A stretch of DNA of 23,371 bases from Baffinella frigidus (GCA_026770585.1 MU647975.1:9212-32582); one strand, 5' to 3'. Positions 14,256 to 21,386 are shown, counted from the first letter of the stretch. Numbers and translations: made by a program. The notes: generated from the sequence alone by a model not told the origin.

Positions 14256-14488
14256 CCCGACTTGACTCGGATAGAGCTAGGTGCTGAAGTGATCCGAAAG
14301 GACGCATTGAAGTTTTCGGGTGATGAGTGGCGCGGGGCGCTTTCAAGAATCGTTTCAAGGCGCGGGCCCCCGCCCCCCCGCCCCCCTGCCCGATGCACCA
14401 CACGACACTTCGCGACCGCCTCGCGAAGGCGCTTCCGACGGTGGTGCCTCTTATGCCGCGGCGCGCACCCGCCCCCCCGTGGGATGCC
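14256..14488. other. GC-rich spacer, no gene called
   Basis: Frames are open on both strands because of high GC (poly-C runs around 14365-14395). I see no domain and do not call a gene. Confidence 0.4.
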
Positions 14489-14526
14489 GGCCGTGTCTCT
14501 ACCCAAAATCGTCTGTCACCCGGGTT
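14489..14526 (+). repeat. Leader module preceding telomeric island 2
   Basis: GGCCGTGTCTCTACCC...ACCCGGGTT is the counterpart of 9599-9636. It ends at the first telomere-like unit. Confidence 0.7.
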
Positions 14527-15368
14527 AAGGTTCAGGGTTCAGTGTTGAAGGTTCAGGGTGTAAGGTGCAGGGTCTAGGGTCTAGGGTTTAGGGTTTAGGG
14601 TTTATGGTTTAGAGTTTAGTGTTCAGAATTTGGGGTTTGGGGTTTGGGATTTAGGGTTTAGGGTTTAGGGGTTCAGGGATTATGGTTTGGGGTTCAAGGT
14701 TTAGGGTTTAAGGTTTAGGGTTTAGGGTTTAGGGTTTAGGGTCTAGGGGTTCAGGGGTTATGGTTTGGGGTTTAGGGTTTAGGGTTTGGGGTTTGGGGAT
14801 TAGGGTTTAGGGTTTAGGGTTTAGGGATTAGGGATTAGGGATAAGGGTTCAGGGTTTCAAGTTCAGGGTTTAGGGTTCAGGATTCAGGGTTTAGGGTTTA
14901 AGGTTCAGGGTTTATGGTTTAGGGTTTAAGGTTTAGGGTTTAGGGTTTAGGGTTTAGGAATTGGGGTTTAGTGTTTAGGGTTTAGGGTTTAGGGTTCAGG
15001 GTTCAGGGTTGAGAGTTTAGGGTTCAGGGTTTAGGGTTTAGGGGCGTCCGGTGCCCTCGAAACTTTGGCTGAGCAGGTTTTAGGGTTTAGGTTTTAGGGT
15101 TTAGGGTTTAGGGTGTAGGGTGTAGGGTGTAGGGTGTAGGGTGTAGGGTGTAGGGTTTAGGGTTTAGGAGTTGAGGTTTAGGGTGTAGGGTTTAGGGTTT
15201 AGGGTTTAGGGTTGAGGGTTGAGGGTTGAGGGTCTAGGATTTAAGGTTTGGGTTTAGGGTTTAGGGTCTAGGGTTTAGGGTTCAGGGTTTAGGGTTTCAG
15301 GGTTCAGGGTTCAGGGTTTAGGTTGCAAGGTTTAGGGTTTGGGGTTTAGGATTTAGGGGTCAGAGTTT
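14527..15368 (+). repeat. Interstitial telomeric island 2 (about 840 bp)
   Basis: This is the longest tract: TTTAGGG units mixed with TTTGGGG, TTTATGG, GGGATTA, TTCAGGG and others. Homogenised runs include about seven GTGTAGGG units near 15110-15160 and three GTTGAGGG near 15210-15230. The module GCGTCCGGTGCCCTCGAAAC interrupts it at 15044-15063. Confidence 0.95.
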
Positions 15369-15460
15369 AGGCGGACACCGGAACTGGTTTTGCAGAAAAG
15401 CAATGCTTCCTTTCGGATCGAATTGAGACTCCCGGTTCAGAGAATCGCAGCAGAAACAGG
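15369..15460 (-). repeat. Dispersed repeat family B, copy 3
   Basis: GGCGGACACCGGAACTGGTT then TTGCAGAAAAGCAATGCTTC and CTTTCGGATCG. The CCTTTAGG end is replaced by the telomeric island, so the junction cuts the repeat. Downstream TTCAGAGAATCGCAGCAGAA matches the downstream part of copy 4 near 16465. Confidence 0.85.
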
Positions 15461-15615
15461 CTGAAGAAAGGGGGAAAGGCAGGTTCATTATGTTGACATA
15501 CACGACCGCTACGCGCCATGTTGAGAGGTAGGACGAGACGTAGGGACTCCAGCCGCCCGAGTGCACCCCGAGGGGTGGATTGTCCATTGGAATGTTTCGC
15601 CCACTAGGACGAAAA

Positions 15616-15760
15616 CAGAGTCACCCTTTATTCCCTCTTCACGAGCCTCTGCACTGGAGAGCGAAACGCGATCCGAAAGGTTTTTATGCAGTCCTTTCTG
15701 CTGAAGGGCGTGTCGTTGGGCTATGTTGGGCGAAATTAAAACCTAAAGGTCCTAAAGGCT
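15616..15760 (+). repeat. Dispersed repeat family A, copy 4 (long form)
   Basis: ACAGAGTCACCCTTTATTCC, CTCTTCACGAGCCTCTGCAC, ACGCGATCCGAAAGG, then TGCAGTCCTTTCTGCTGAAG and AAAACCTAAAGGTCCTAAAG. It is colinear with copy 3 but lacks the GCAAACATGC bit. Confidence 0.9.
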
Positions 15761-15941
15761 ACTTGGGAGTGAGGGCACGAACCAACCGCCAGGGCAAGGC
15801 CAGGTCCAGGCGAAGCAGATCCATTCCCCAACCCGCTCGAGGTGTGGTCCTTTGTTCTCGTTTGTCATTTCTATGCCATAACTTTTCAAAGTCAACTTGG
15901 TACATTTGCTCAAACGTTCTTTCCCTTGGAATTGGAGCCAT
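15759..15941 (-). CDS. Small hypothetical ORF or exon (60 residues)
   Basis: From ATG 15941 (context GTGGCAATGGC) the frame reads MAPIPRERTFEQMYQVDFEK, LWHRNDKREQ and so on. The first 33 residues have a protein-like mix of charged and hydrophobic residues and lie in DNA of moderate GC without recognised repeats. The last third runs up to the end of repeat A copy 4. Upstream the same frame stays open further (ELTPKAARKSVA), so this could be an exon instead of a start. No family is recognised. Confidence 0.3.
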   Translation of the reverse strand: MAPIPRERTFEQMYQVDFEKLWHRNDKREQRTTPRAGWGMDLLRLDLALPWRLVRALTPK

Positions 15942-16124
15942 TGCCACAGATTTCCTGGCCGCTTTTGGCGTCAATTCCACCCGAAATCCGGGGAATTGAC
16001 TTTGGCGATTGCACCTCGGTCTGAACCTGAAGGACCTGAAGGATCTTGGGTGGTTGCCCCGAGGAAATTTGACATTTCCGAGAAACTTATTACGCCGGCT
16101 GATGAGCTTGATCATGCCCCAACG

Positions 16125-16351
16125 GCTCGAACTAGTGTGGCAGGCGAGAACCAATGAACCAGTCTCATAACTACCAGTTTTTTATTAAACACTGAAACTG
16201 CCCGGGATATGGGTCTACTTTTCAGTTTTTCTACTTAAAACTGGCCCAAACTGCCAGTTTATTCGTGTAAAAACTGATGGGCAGCCTTCTCTCGTTGTTA
16301 AAAACTGATGGGTGGCCTTCGCCCTGACTCGCCGGCCACACTAGCTCGAGC
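16125..16351. mobile_element. 227-bp element with 24-bp terminal inverted repeats
   Basis: The left end GCTCGAACTAGTGTGGCAGG then CGAG (16125-16148) is the inverted counterpart of 16328-16351 with two mismatches. The interior is packed with AAACTG/CAGTTT motifs and a duplicated AAAAACTGATGGG(C/T)(A/G)GCC. It is non-coding. No clear target duplication was found. Confidence 0.85.
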
Positions 16352-16357
16352 TGGTGG

Positions 16358-16490
16358 ATCCTTTAGGTCCTTTAGGTTCTTCGAGCTCCCAACATAGGCG
16401 GACACTGGAACTTATCTGCAGAAAAGCCATGCTTCTTTTCGGATCACACCAGGCCCCCCGGTGCAAAGGATCGCAGCAGAAACCGGCTAA
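16358..16490 (-). repeat. Dispersed repeat family B, copy 4
   Basis: ATCCTTTAGGTCCTTTAGGT, TCTTCGAGCTCCCAACATAG, GCGGACACTGGAACTTATCT and CATGCTTCTTTTCGGATCAC, then GCAAAGGATCGCAGCAGAAA. This is the most complete B copy. Confidence 0.9.
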
Positions 16491-16512
16491 AGGGTGTCCT
16501 CATCGGGCGTGT

Positions 16513-16570
16513 GGATACAGCCCCGTGTAAAGTCACTTCGGCCATCTCACACGGGGCTGTATCCCCAGAT
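16513..16570. repeat. 16-bp stem hairpin with solo fold-back arm
   Basis: GGATACAGCCCCGTGT (16513-16528) pairs perfectly with 16549-16564. The right side (GTGTAAAGTCACTTCGGCCA ... GTATCCCCAGA) is the same sequence as the left arm of the 8017-8277 fold-back element. Confidence 0.85.
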
Positions 16571-16642
16571 TCCAAGAGCTCGAGCTGGTGTCCGTCCGCC
16601 AGGGTGTTGTCTCTGTGTAACGGGGTACTAGGACAGTAGGGA

Positions 16643-16731
16643 GAACGGTATCGTACGCTTGCTCTATACCGTGTCGTACGCTTGCTACCGAACTGTATCG
16701 TACGCCGAACTGTATCGTACGCTTGCTCTGT
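16643..16731. repeat. TATCGTACGCTTGCT tandem repeat, about four copies
   Basis: Units GGTATCGTACGCTTGCTCTA, GTGTCGTACGCTTGCTACC, GAACTGTATCGTACGCC and GAACTGTATCGTACGCTTGC then TCT. Each is centred on the CGTACG palindrome. Confidence 0.8.
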
Positions 16732-16764
16732 AGTGGGGATGCAGTTGTATTTTGTGCTCGGTCG

Positions 16765-17010
16765 CATCCACTGATGTGATCCCAAAGGAAGCATGGCTTT
16801 TCTGCAAATAAGTTCCAGTGGCCGCCTGTGGTGGGAGTTCAAAGAAGAGAGATTGATGATTTATTGCCACACAACCAGCGTCAGGGCCGCACATGCTACG
16901 CATTGTGCCACTTACTGTACCCCGTGTCGGCCGCTCATACGAGCATTTTCCGGATGGATTCTAACTCCACCTCCTACAGTTGAAAGAACCTAAAGGACCC
17001 AAAGGACCGA
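16765..17010 (+). repeat. Dispersed repeat family B, copy 5, split by element C
   Basis: The first part (GATCCCAAAGGAAGCATGGC, TTTTCTGCAAATAAGTTCCA, to TTCAAAGAA at 16845) and the last part (GAAAGAACCTAAAGGACCCA from about 16981) are the two halves of a B repeat. Element C fills the gap. Confidence 0.85.
16846..16979 (+). mobile_element. Element C, copy 2, nested in repeat B
   Basis: It is colinear with the inverted copy at 5680-5813 (shared CACACAACCAGCGTCAG, TACTGTACCCCGTGTCGG, CGGATGGATTCTA, CCACCTCCTACA). It is flanked by TTCAAAGAA and TTGAAAGAA, a 9-bp direct repeat with one mismatch. One frame contains YCTPCRPLIRAFSGWILTPP, close to the copy 1 translation. Confidence 0.75.
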
Positions 17011-17310
17011 CGACCCCAGTCCAGTCCCCTCCTTCCTGGTCTCCTTTGTTTGAAATTGTCCATTTTCAATTTGAATAGAGGGTTCGGCAGCTTTTGATCA
17101 AGACTTGAACAGAAGCCCCGCATCAGATGCGGGACCCTATCCATTAGGTCCTTTCAGGGTCTTGAGGTCCTTGAGGTCCCTTTTTAGTGTTTCAAAGAAC
17201 CTTTTTAGGTATTGTAGTTTTTTGAAATTTTCTATTTTTTTCTTTTAATTCGTTTTCGCATTTTAGATCAGTTTTTATCGTTAGTCATGCTATGTTCGTA
17301 GCACCCGGCT
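17011..17310. other. AT-rich spacer, no gene
   Basis: CCTTTCAGGGTCTTGAGGTC then CTTGAGGTCC near 17150 resembles a decayed A/B repeat end. The rest is T-rich with no coding signal. Confidence 0.5.
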
Positions 17311-17334
17311 CCTTGTGAGCGAGGTACCCCTGTA
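17309..17334. mobile_element. Solo right arm of the TA-flanked fold-back family
   Basis: CTCCTTGTGAGCGAGGTACC then CCTGTA. No left partner is nearby. Confidence 0.75.
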
Positions 17335-17392
17335 CACATGCGTGCGGTGGAGGTATGGTGCGCGAAAACAGTCCTCTCTAAAGCCTACGCCT

Positions 17393-17508
17393 AAAACCTA
17401 AACCCTACACCCTACACCCTACACCCTACACCCTAAACCCTAAACCCTAAACCCTAAACCCTTAACCCTAAACCTGAAACCTGAAACCCTGAACCCTAAA
17501 CTCTAAAG
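17393..17508 (-). repeat. Interstitial telomeric repeat island, opposite orientation
   Basis: CCCTACA and CCCTAAA units run on the plus strand, so TTTAGGG lies on the minus strand. The tract is bounded by CCTACGCCTAAAACC and CTCTAAAGGTGTCC. It is the only sizeable tract in this orientation. Confidence 0.9.
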
Positions 17509-17549
17509 GTGTCCTCTCCGCGCGCGGTAGTGCGTGCAAGGGAGGCAGC

Positions 17550-17880
17550 CAAGCTCTGCCTCACTTGGGTTCACCGATTTTCCTCAAGCTGACATGCTTG
17601 GTTTGCTGGTACAAATTTGTCAACTTTGAAACGGGAAACAGACCGGACTCCCCAAATTGGTGAGCCCAATAAGACGGAGAGAGGGCGAGGCGGCGAGCGC
17701 GCGGATCTGTGGCGTGCATAGAATGCTGATTCATTTTTCCTAGCTCTGTCTCAGTCTATTCAAACTCACCAATTTGGCAACCCCAGGCTCCCTCCCCTCT
17801 AAAGTTGACGAATTAACACCGCAATCCCAGCGTGTCGACTTGAGAACAGTCGGCCAACCCGAGTGAGGCAGAACTAGGGC
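17550..17880. mobile_element. Nested fold-back elements with CTAGCTCTG(C/T)CTCA ends
   Basis: AGCTCTGCCTCACTTGGGTT (from about 17551) and CCTAGCTCTGTCTCAG (from 17739) both face the inverted end AACCCGAGTGAGGCAGAACT then AGG ending at 17878. Internally, CCAAATTGGTGAGCCC opposes ACTCACCAATTTGG. The segment TGCATAGAATGCT(G/T)ATTCATT is directly repeated on both sides (about 17716 and 17908). Confidence 0.7.
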
Positions 17881-17985
17881 GCGCAGTCGAGGCGATCACC
17901 ATCAAGATGCATAGAATGCTTATTCATTACTCGCAACTTCGCTGGCGGCTGCCCGCGCCCCGTCTCCTCCCGCGAGCCCTCGGAG

Positions 17986-18094
17986 GTGGCTCAAATAGTG
18001 CTCTGAGGCATTTTCGATTGACCTTGGATCGGGGTCGGATCCGACCCCGATGCAAGGTAAAATTGAAGACCTTCCAGGGCACTATTTGAGCCAC
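17986..18094. repeat. Long hairpin (about 50-bp stem) with perfect palindromic tip
   Basis: GTGGCTCAAATAGTGC at the left end pairs with GCACTATTTGAGCCAC at the right. The stem continues with scattered mismatches (TTTTCGATTGACCTTG against CAAGGTAAAATTGAA). The tip is CGGGGTCGGATCCGACCCCG, self-complementary. It is either a compact MITE or a small-RNA precursor-like fold. Confidence 0.85.
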
Positions 18095-18142
18095 TTGGGA
18101 TGGCTGGTGGTTCGTGCCAGCGCTGGTAAGGGTGGACGCCAT

Positions 18143-18346
18143 CTACGTGTACCAGCGCTGGCATGGATCAGAAGCTACGTGGTGAGTTAATCCAGCGAAG
18201 TCTAGACCATCCGTGCGACACGGCGCCTCTTGAGACGCCTCCCAGATGCCCACCGAATCCTCAACGTCGCTTGACGGCGCCGCGATGTCCTCGAGGAGCT
18301 GTAGCAGGGTGCTGCTCGCAGTGCGCCCGGCCTCGTTCCGCGCCAC
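18143..18346 (-). CDS. Possible in-frame continuation of the tandem-repeat ORF after a TAG stop
   Basis: Directly after the TAG at 18349-18347 the same frame continues VARNEAGRTASSTLLQLLED, IAAPSSDVEDSVG and further, to a stop at 18143, without its own ATG. Its composition resembles the upstream ORF, so both may once have been one reading frame of about 185 residues. The TAG may be a nonsense mutation, a site removed by splicing (GCAGTAGGTGG offers several splice-like dinucleotides) or a real end. Confidence 0.3.
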   Translation of the reverse strand: MARNEAGRTASSTLLQLLEDIAAPSSDVEDSVGIWEASQEAPCRTDGLDFAGLTHHVASDPCQRWYT

Positions 18347-18700
18347 CTACTGCCATGTGAACGAGTCACTGGGCACGGGTGTGTGTTCGTCCTGGAGCCA
18401 AGATACAAGGCGATGGAACTCGGGCGCAGCAGCGCTCTCGGTCTCGGCGTAGAGCTCGGATGAAGGGGCACGCTCGTTCTTGGCGTAGAGCCCATCCAGC
18501 GTGGTGTGCGCTGCGCAGTAGTCTGTGCTCCACCCTGCCTCCTCGAGCTTGGTCTTGGCGTAGAGCCCATCCAGCGTGGTGTATACTGCGAAGTAGTCTG
18601 TGTTCCACCCTGCCTCCTCGGGGTCCCAGTCGGCGCCCAACATGCAGATGTCCTCCGGCCGCTCCACGCTGTCCTCGTCCATCTCCGTTGAGGGCGCCAT
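18347..18700 (-). CDS. Hypothetical protein with a 25-residue tandem duplication
   Basis: From ATG 18700 (context GACCGATGG) the frame reads MAPSTEMDEDSVERPEDICM and then two 25-residue units beginning EEAGWNTDYF and EEAGWSTDYC, each containing TTLDGLYAK. It ends PVPSDSFTWQ before TAG. The units correspond to a 75-bp tandem DNA repeat. Within the repeat nearly all base differences change the amino acid, so purifying selection is not obvious. Acidic N-terminus, no signal peptide, no membrane segment, no recognised family. High GC also leaves other frames open here, so coding status is uncertain. Confidence 0.4.
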   Translation of the reverse strand: MAPSTEMDEDSVERPEDICMLGADWDPEEAGWNTDYFAVYTTLDGLYAKTKLEEAGWSTDYCAAHTTLDGLYAKNERAPSSELYAETESAAAPEFHRLVSWLQDEHTPVPSDSFTWQ

Positions 18701-18730
18701 CGGTCTGTGCTTTGGTGCGGGAACGTTCAA

Positions 18731-19135
18731 TCTCCTCCCGAGGTCGCGCTCGCAAAAGACGGAAGTCTACAGACAATAGACGGCTCATCGCGCCCCTCTA
18801 TCCTAGAACCGGCAAGAGCATAATAATGACCATGGTTTGAGGCGTTGAACCGTGTGTGTGGTAAAGGCGACATCTGACGAACACGGATCTCAACACGGGG
18901 ACGTCATGTCTTTATCACGAACTCGAGGGGGGGGTGCAATTTACATGCTACCGGTATGTACACACAGAAATTGCAATTTACTCCACCGAAACTGCCACCG
19001 GCGATCGTGATGTTCTTTACTACAGGATTTACTTTGCACGTCCTTAGGGACGTCTTGACATCCCTCGGATACGTCTACATGGTCGGATCATGTGATGCAA
19101 GTTAAGGCAACCGCGAGAATTACCGCGAGAACACA
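18731..19135. other. Intergenic, no gene called
   Basis: Small inverted repeats such as ACGTCCTTAGGGACGT (about 19038) and a TTTACTACAGG motif (about 19018) are the only features seen. It lies upstream of both flanking ORFs, which point away from each other, so promoters could be here. Confidence 0.4.
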
Positions 19136-19232
19136 GGTGGAAACATGCTCATGTTTCCACCAAGTGGTGAAAAGCAGGGGTACCGGTACCTGGGTACCAA
19201 AATCTCCCTTGGTGGAAAGTACCGGTACGAGC
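19136..19232. repeat. Compact inverted-repeat cluster
   Basis: GGTGGAAACATG (19136-19147) pairs perfectly with CATGTTTCCACC (19150-19161) across two bases. TTTCCACCAAG then re-pairs with CTTGGTGGAAA about 50 bases downstream. Between them GGTACCGGTACC is self-complementary. It sits upstream of the 19290 ORF. Confidence 0.8.
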
Positions 19233-19289
19233 CAAGGGCAATTGTACTGACCGCAGGAAACCAAGACGACGCAGAGCGCGCACGCTTCC

Positions 19290-19745
19290 ATGGCGCCCTC
19301 CGAAGAGCCCGCTACGATCCCGGGCGCTGGCCACGCGTCCGTTATCATGCCTTTCTCGCCGCCTGCCTCGCCGAGTGTCGAGCGCGCAAGAAAAAAGCTG
19401 GTGCGCTACAGGCGGAGGAATGCCATGAAGGAGGGAAGCGTTGAGGCCATCGCCTGCCTGGTTGCGGCGATGGAATACACGGAAGTCGATCCGCGCATGG
19501 CGCAGTTTAGGATGTCCGCAACACACCCCGACGGGGGAGAGGGGAATCCTCGGCTGGGCAAGCGTGGTTCCGCGGAGTCTATCGACTCCCGGGACAACAA
19601 GACAGCAACACGGGGCAACGGAGCAGGCTGCCGCAGCGACGAGGCCATCACCGTGCACGGCGACGGGGCGGAGCCCGGCTCGCCCCCTTCAGTTATCCAA
19701 GGCTTCTTCACCTCGATTGTGCAGCCTTGCGACTGCCCAGCGTAG
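19290..19745 (+). CDS. Hypothetical protein, 151 residues
   Basis: ATG 19290 lies in good context (CTTCCATGGC). After a Pro/Ser-rich start the frame has a basic helix-like stretch, VERARKKLVRYRRRN, a hydrophobic patch, VEAIACLVAAMEY, then a Gly/Asn/Arg-rich low-complexity tail ending FFTSIVQPCDCPA. No signal peptide or known domain is recognised. The opposite strand is also open for 169 codons across the same DNA, which weakens the case. The initiation context and the ordered composition favour the plus strand. It might be one exon of a larger gene. Confidence 0.4.
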   Translation: MAPSEEPATIPGAGHASVIMPFSPPASPSVERARKKLVRYRRRNAMKEGSVEAIACLVAAMEYTEVDPRMAQFRMSATHPDGGEGNPRLGKRGSAESIDSRDNKTATRGNGAGCRSDEAITVHGDGAEPGSPPSVIQGFFTSIVQPCDCPA

Positions 19746-19974
19746 GAGTCGTTCGTGGGTCAACGGCGTGCGCGTCGTGTAATTTCGTGTGTAAAGGGTG
19801 GCGGTGTGCTTGTCAATACAATTCTCCGAAAGGAAGACGCTCTCCGGTGCCTCGCTCACAACATCTAGGACACGCGGCCCGCCCTAGGGGGCGACGATCG
19901 GCCCCCCTCCTGGGAGCTTTGGATCGAGTGAACGCGCCCGCCTCAGAACCCAACGGGCCCGCCACAGAGCGTAA
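19746..19974. other. No recognisable gene
   Basis: GC-rich spacer between the 151-residue ORF and a small fold-back element. No domain or repeat match was seen. Confidence 0.4.
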
Positions 19975-20036
19975 CCTAGCGCTGTCTCAGTCCATTTGGG
20001 CTCCATGGGTCAACCCGAGTGACGCAGCGCTAGTCC
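19975..20036. mobile_element. Small fold-back element (CTAGCGCTG ends)
   Basis: CCTAGCGCTGTCTCAGTCC opposes GAGTGACGCAGCGCTAG, with GGGCTCCATGGGTCAACCC between. The ends are related to those at 9475 and 17739. Confidence 0.65.
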
Positions 20037-20057
20037 TTGCCTGCAGCCGTGGCGAAC

Positions 20058-20165
20058 ATGCACGCCGTCATCATCACAGACGAGCTCGCCAAGGCGGTCC
20101 ACGCGGACAACAGCCACCCTGGAGCCACCCTAGAGCCTGCAAGCGCCACCCTAGAGCCACCCTAG
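20058..20165 (+). CDS. Small possible ORF (35 residues)
   Basis: MHAVIITDELAKAVHADN then a duplicated ATLEP stretch and TAG. It is preceded by an acceptor-like CCTTGCCTGCAG (about 20034-20045). The second half comes from a short CCACCCTAGAG tandem repeat. This may be a terminal exon; it is a weak call. Confidence 0.2.
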   Translation: MHAVIITDELAKAVHADNSHPGATLEPASATLEPP

Positions 20166-20221
20166 ACCCTAGAGCATGTAGGGTGAGGGGTGGGGGTGTT
20201 GGATGGCGGGGCGGGTTAGGG

Positions 20222-20355
20222 TTCCTTTAGGTCCTTTAGGTTTTAATTTCTCCCAACATAGCCCAACGACACGCCGTTCCGTAGAAGGGATCTGCAGAAA
20301 AAGCATTTTTGCTTTCGGATCGCGTTTCGCTCTCCATTGCAGAGGCTCGGAAAAT
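20222..20355 (-). repeat. Dispersed repeat family A, copy 5 (inverted)
   Basis: CCTTTAGGTCCTTTAGGTTT, TAATTTCTCCCAACATAGCC, CAACGACACGCCGTTCCGTA, then TTTCGGATCGCGTTTCGCTC and GCAGAGGCTCG. It carries the same reading frame (RVVGLCWEKLKPKGPKG) on the minus strand. Confidence 0.9.
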
Positions 20356-20532
20356 TTCGAGACCCTCCAGGATGCGAGCCTCACAACCTGTCCTTACCCT
20401 CTCGTCTCCTGAACCGCCCTTGCTCCGAAGCCCTCCGGAACCACTGTCGGCAGATCTCCTCGGTCGATCCTCCCCACACGATGCTAGAACTGGCCTTTTC
20501 ATAAGTCCTGCTTTCAGAGGGTCGCAAGGGAT

Positions 20533-20576
20533 TTGGTCACGTACCTCTATGAGATTCTGTAGAGTTACGTGACCAA
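20533..20576. repeat. 44-nt imperfect palindrome
   Basis: TTGGTCACGTACCTCTATGA opposes TGTAGAGTTACGTGACCAA. The stem ends are perfect for 11 bp. It lies just downstream (in gene sense) of the YYVGDLCYV fragment. Confidence 0.8.
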
Positions 20577-20613
20577 CTTGATGCAAACTCAGTCCAAGAC
20601 CTGGACGCGACCT

Positions 20614-20808
20614 TCAAATCAATATTTGAGAAAAGGCCAATGTCAGCCTCATGTTGCCTGATGGCTTCTTGCATAGTTCATCATGAGCCTTGTCGCCCAG
20701 AACGTAACAAAGGTCACCCACGTAGTACCTACCCGGTGGCATTGTAAACACCTCGCTCTCGGTTGACTCCTCGACTTTGTTGTGTTTGAGTTTCTTTCGT
20801 GTCTGCAT
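20614..20808 (-). CDS. Fragment of a YYxGDxCYV-motif protein
   Basis: From ATG 20808 the frame reads MQTRKKLKHNKVEESTESEV then FTMPPGRYYVGDLCYVLGDK and AHDELCKK. The segment PPGRYYVGDLCYVL...DELC resembles an N-terminal motif (G-x-YYxGDxCYV ... W/HDE-x-C) that I recall from uncharacterised proteins of algae, phages and algal viruses; this is from memory and untested. The usual downstream part of such proteins is not present: after CKK come about 16 unrelated residues and a TGA. It is therefore an exon whose splice donor I cannot place, or a truncated copy. The same frame is open upstream to a TGA, without another ATG. Confidence 0.5.
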   Translation of the reverse strand: MQTRKKLKHNKVEESTESEVFTMPPGRYYVGDLCYVLGDKAHDELCKKPSGNMRLTLAFSQILI

Positions 20809-20863
20809 TGCCGTGTCGACAGAGCTAGGCCTCACCGTCGCAATGCCTGCCACCAACTTACTG

Positions 20864-20967
20864 ACACCAACAGATGTGTTGGGCTGATTGAGAGGACATC
20901 AGATGCCCTCTCCTAGTGGGCTTGGTAATCCTGATTACTAACACCAACAGATGTGTTGGGCTGATTT
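20864..20967. repeat. 77-bp spaced direct repeat with palindromic core
   Basis: ACACCAACAGATGTGTTGGG then CTGATT occurs at 20864 and 20941. The core CCAACAGATGTGTTGG is an inverted repeat. Confidence 0.85.
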
Positions 20968-21170
20968 TCGAGTGACCCCTGTACTGACGTGGGAAGCTGC
21001 CTCACATTCTTATGTGGGTAGCTGCCTCACATTCTTAGAGTGGTTTATCTTGGTACTAATCGGTCGGGACCAGGGTGTTTCGAAAGGTGACTTAATTAAA
21101 CCAGAGCGTGGCTTGCTTCCTGAATTTCGAGTAACCCCTGTACTGACGTGGGCAGCTGCCTCACATTCTG
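20965..21170. repeat. Duplicated TTTCGAGT(G/A)ACCCCTGTACTGACG module
   Basis: The module TTCGAGTGACCCCTGTACTG then ACGTGGGAAGCTGCCTCACA and TTCT at about 20966-21011 recurs at about 21125-21170. A partial copy, TGTGGGTAGCTGCCTCACAT then TCT, is at about 21014-21036. Confidence 0.85.
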
Positions 21171-21386
21171 GTGCTATTAGAGAGTTTAAAGGATTAGGAC
21201 TGTAGGGTGCTATTACAGAGTTTAAAGGATCAGGACTGTAGGGTGCTATTAGAGAGTTTAAAGGATTAGGACTGTAGGGTGCTATTAGAGAGTTTAAAGG
21301 ATTGGGACTGTAGGGTGCTATTGGAGAGTTTAAAGGATTGGGACCGTATGGTGCTATTAGAGAGTTTGAAGGATTAGAAGGCTATT
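21171..21386 (+). repeat. 36-bp minisatellite, six units
   Basis: Units start at 21171, 21207, 21243, 21279, 21315 and 21351. The consensus begins GTGCTATTAGAGAGTTTAAA and ends GGATTAGGACTGTAGG. Divergence rises toward the right end. The 36-bp period is divisible by three, yet stops (TAG) occur in every unit in the obvious frame. Confidence 0.95.

Noticed and set aside
13970-14528. Two overlapping frames of about 180 residues on opposite strands
   Set aside because: Both run through repeat A copy 3 and poly-C runs, and the openness follows from GC content.
16099-16120. CTGATGAG as a hammerhead ribozyme core (also near 21980)
   Set aside because: No GAAA partner or three-stem arrangement follows at either site.
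18500-18620. CAAHTTLDGL resembling the CAAHTLNL motif of hAT catalytic domains
   Set aside because: It lies within a tandem 25-residue repeat. The sister unit reads FAVYTTLDGL, and no other hAT motif surrounds it.
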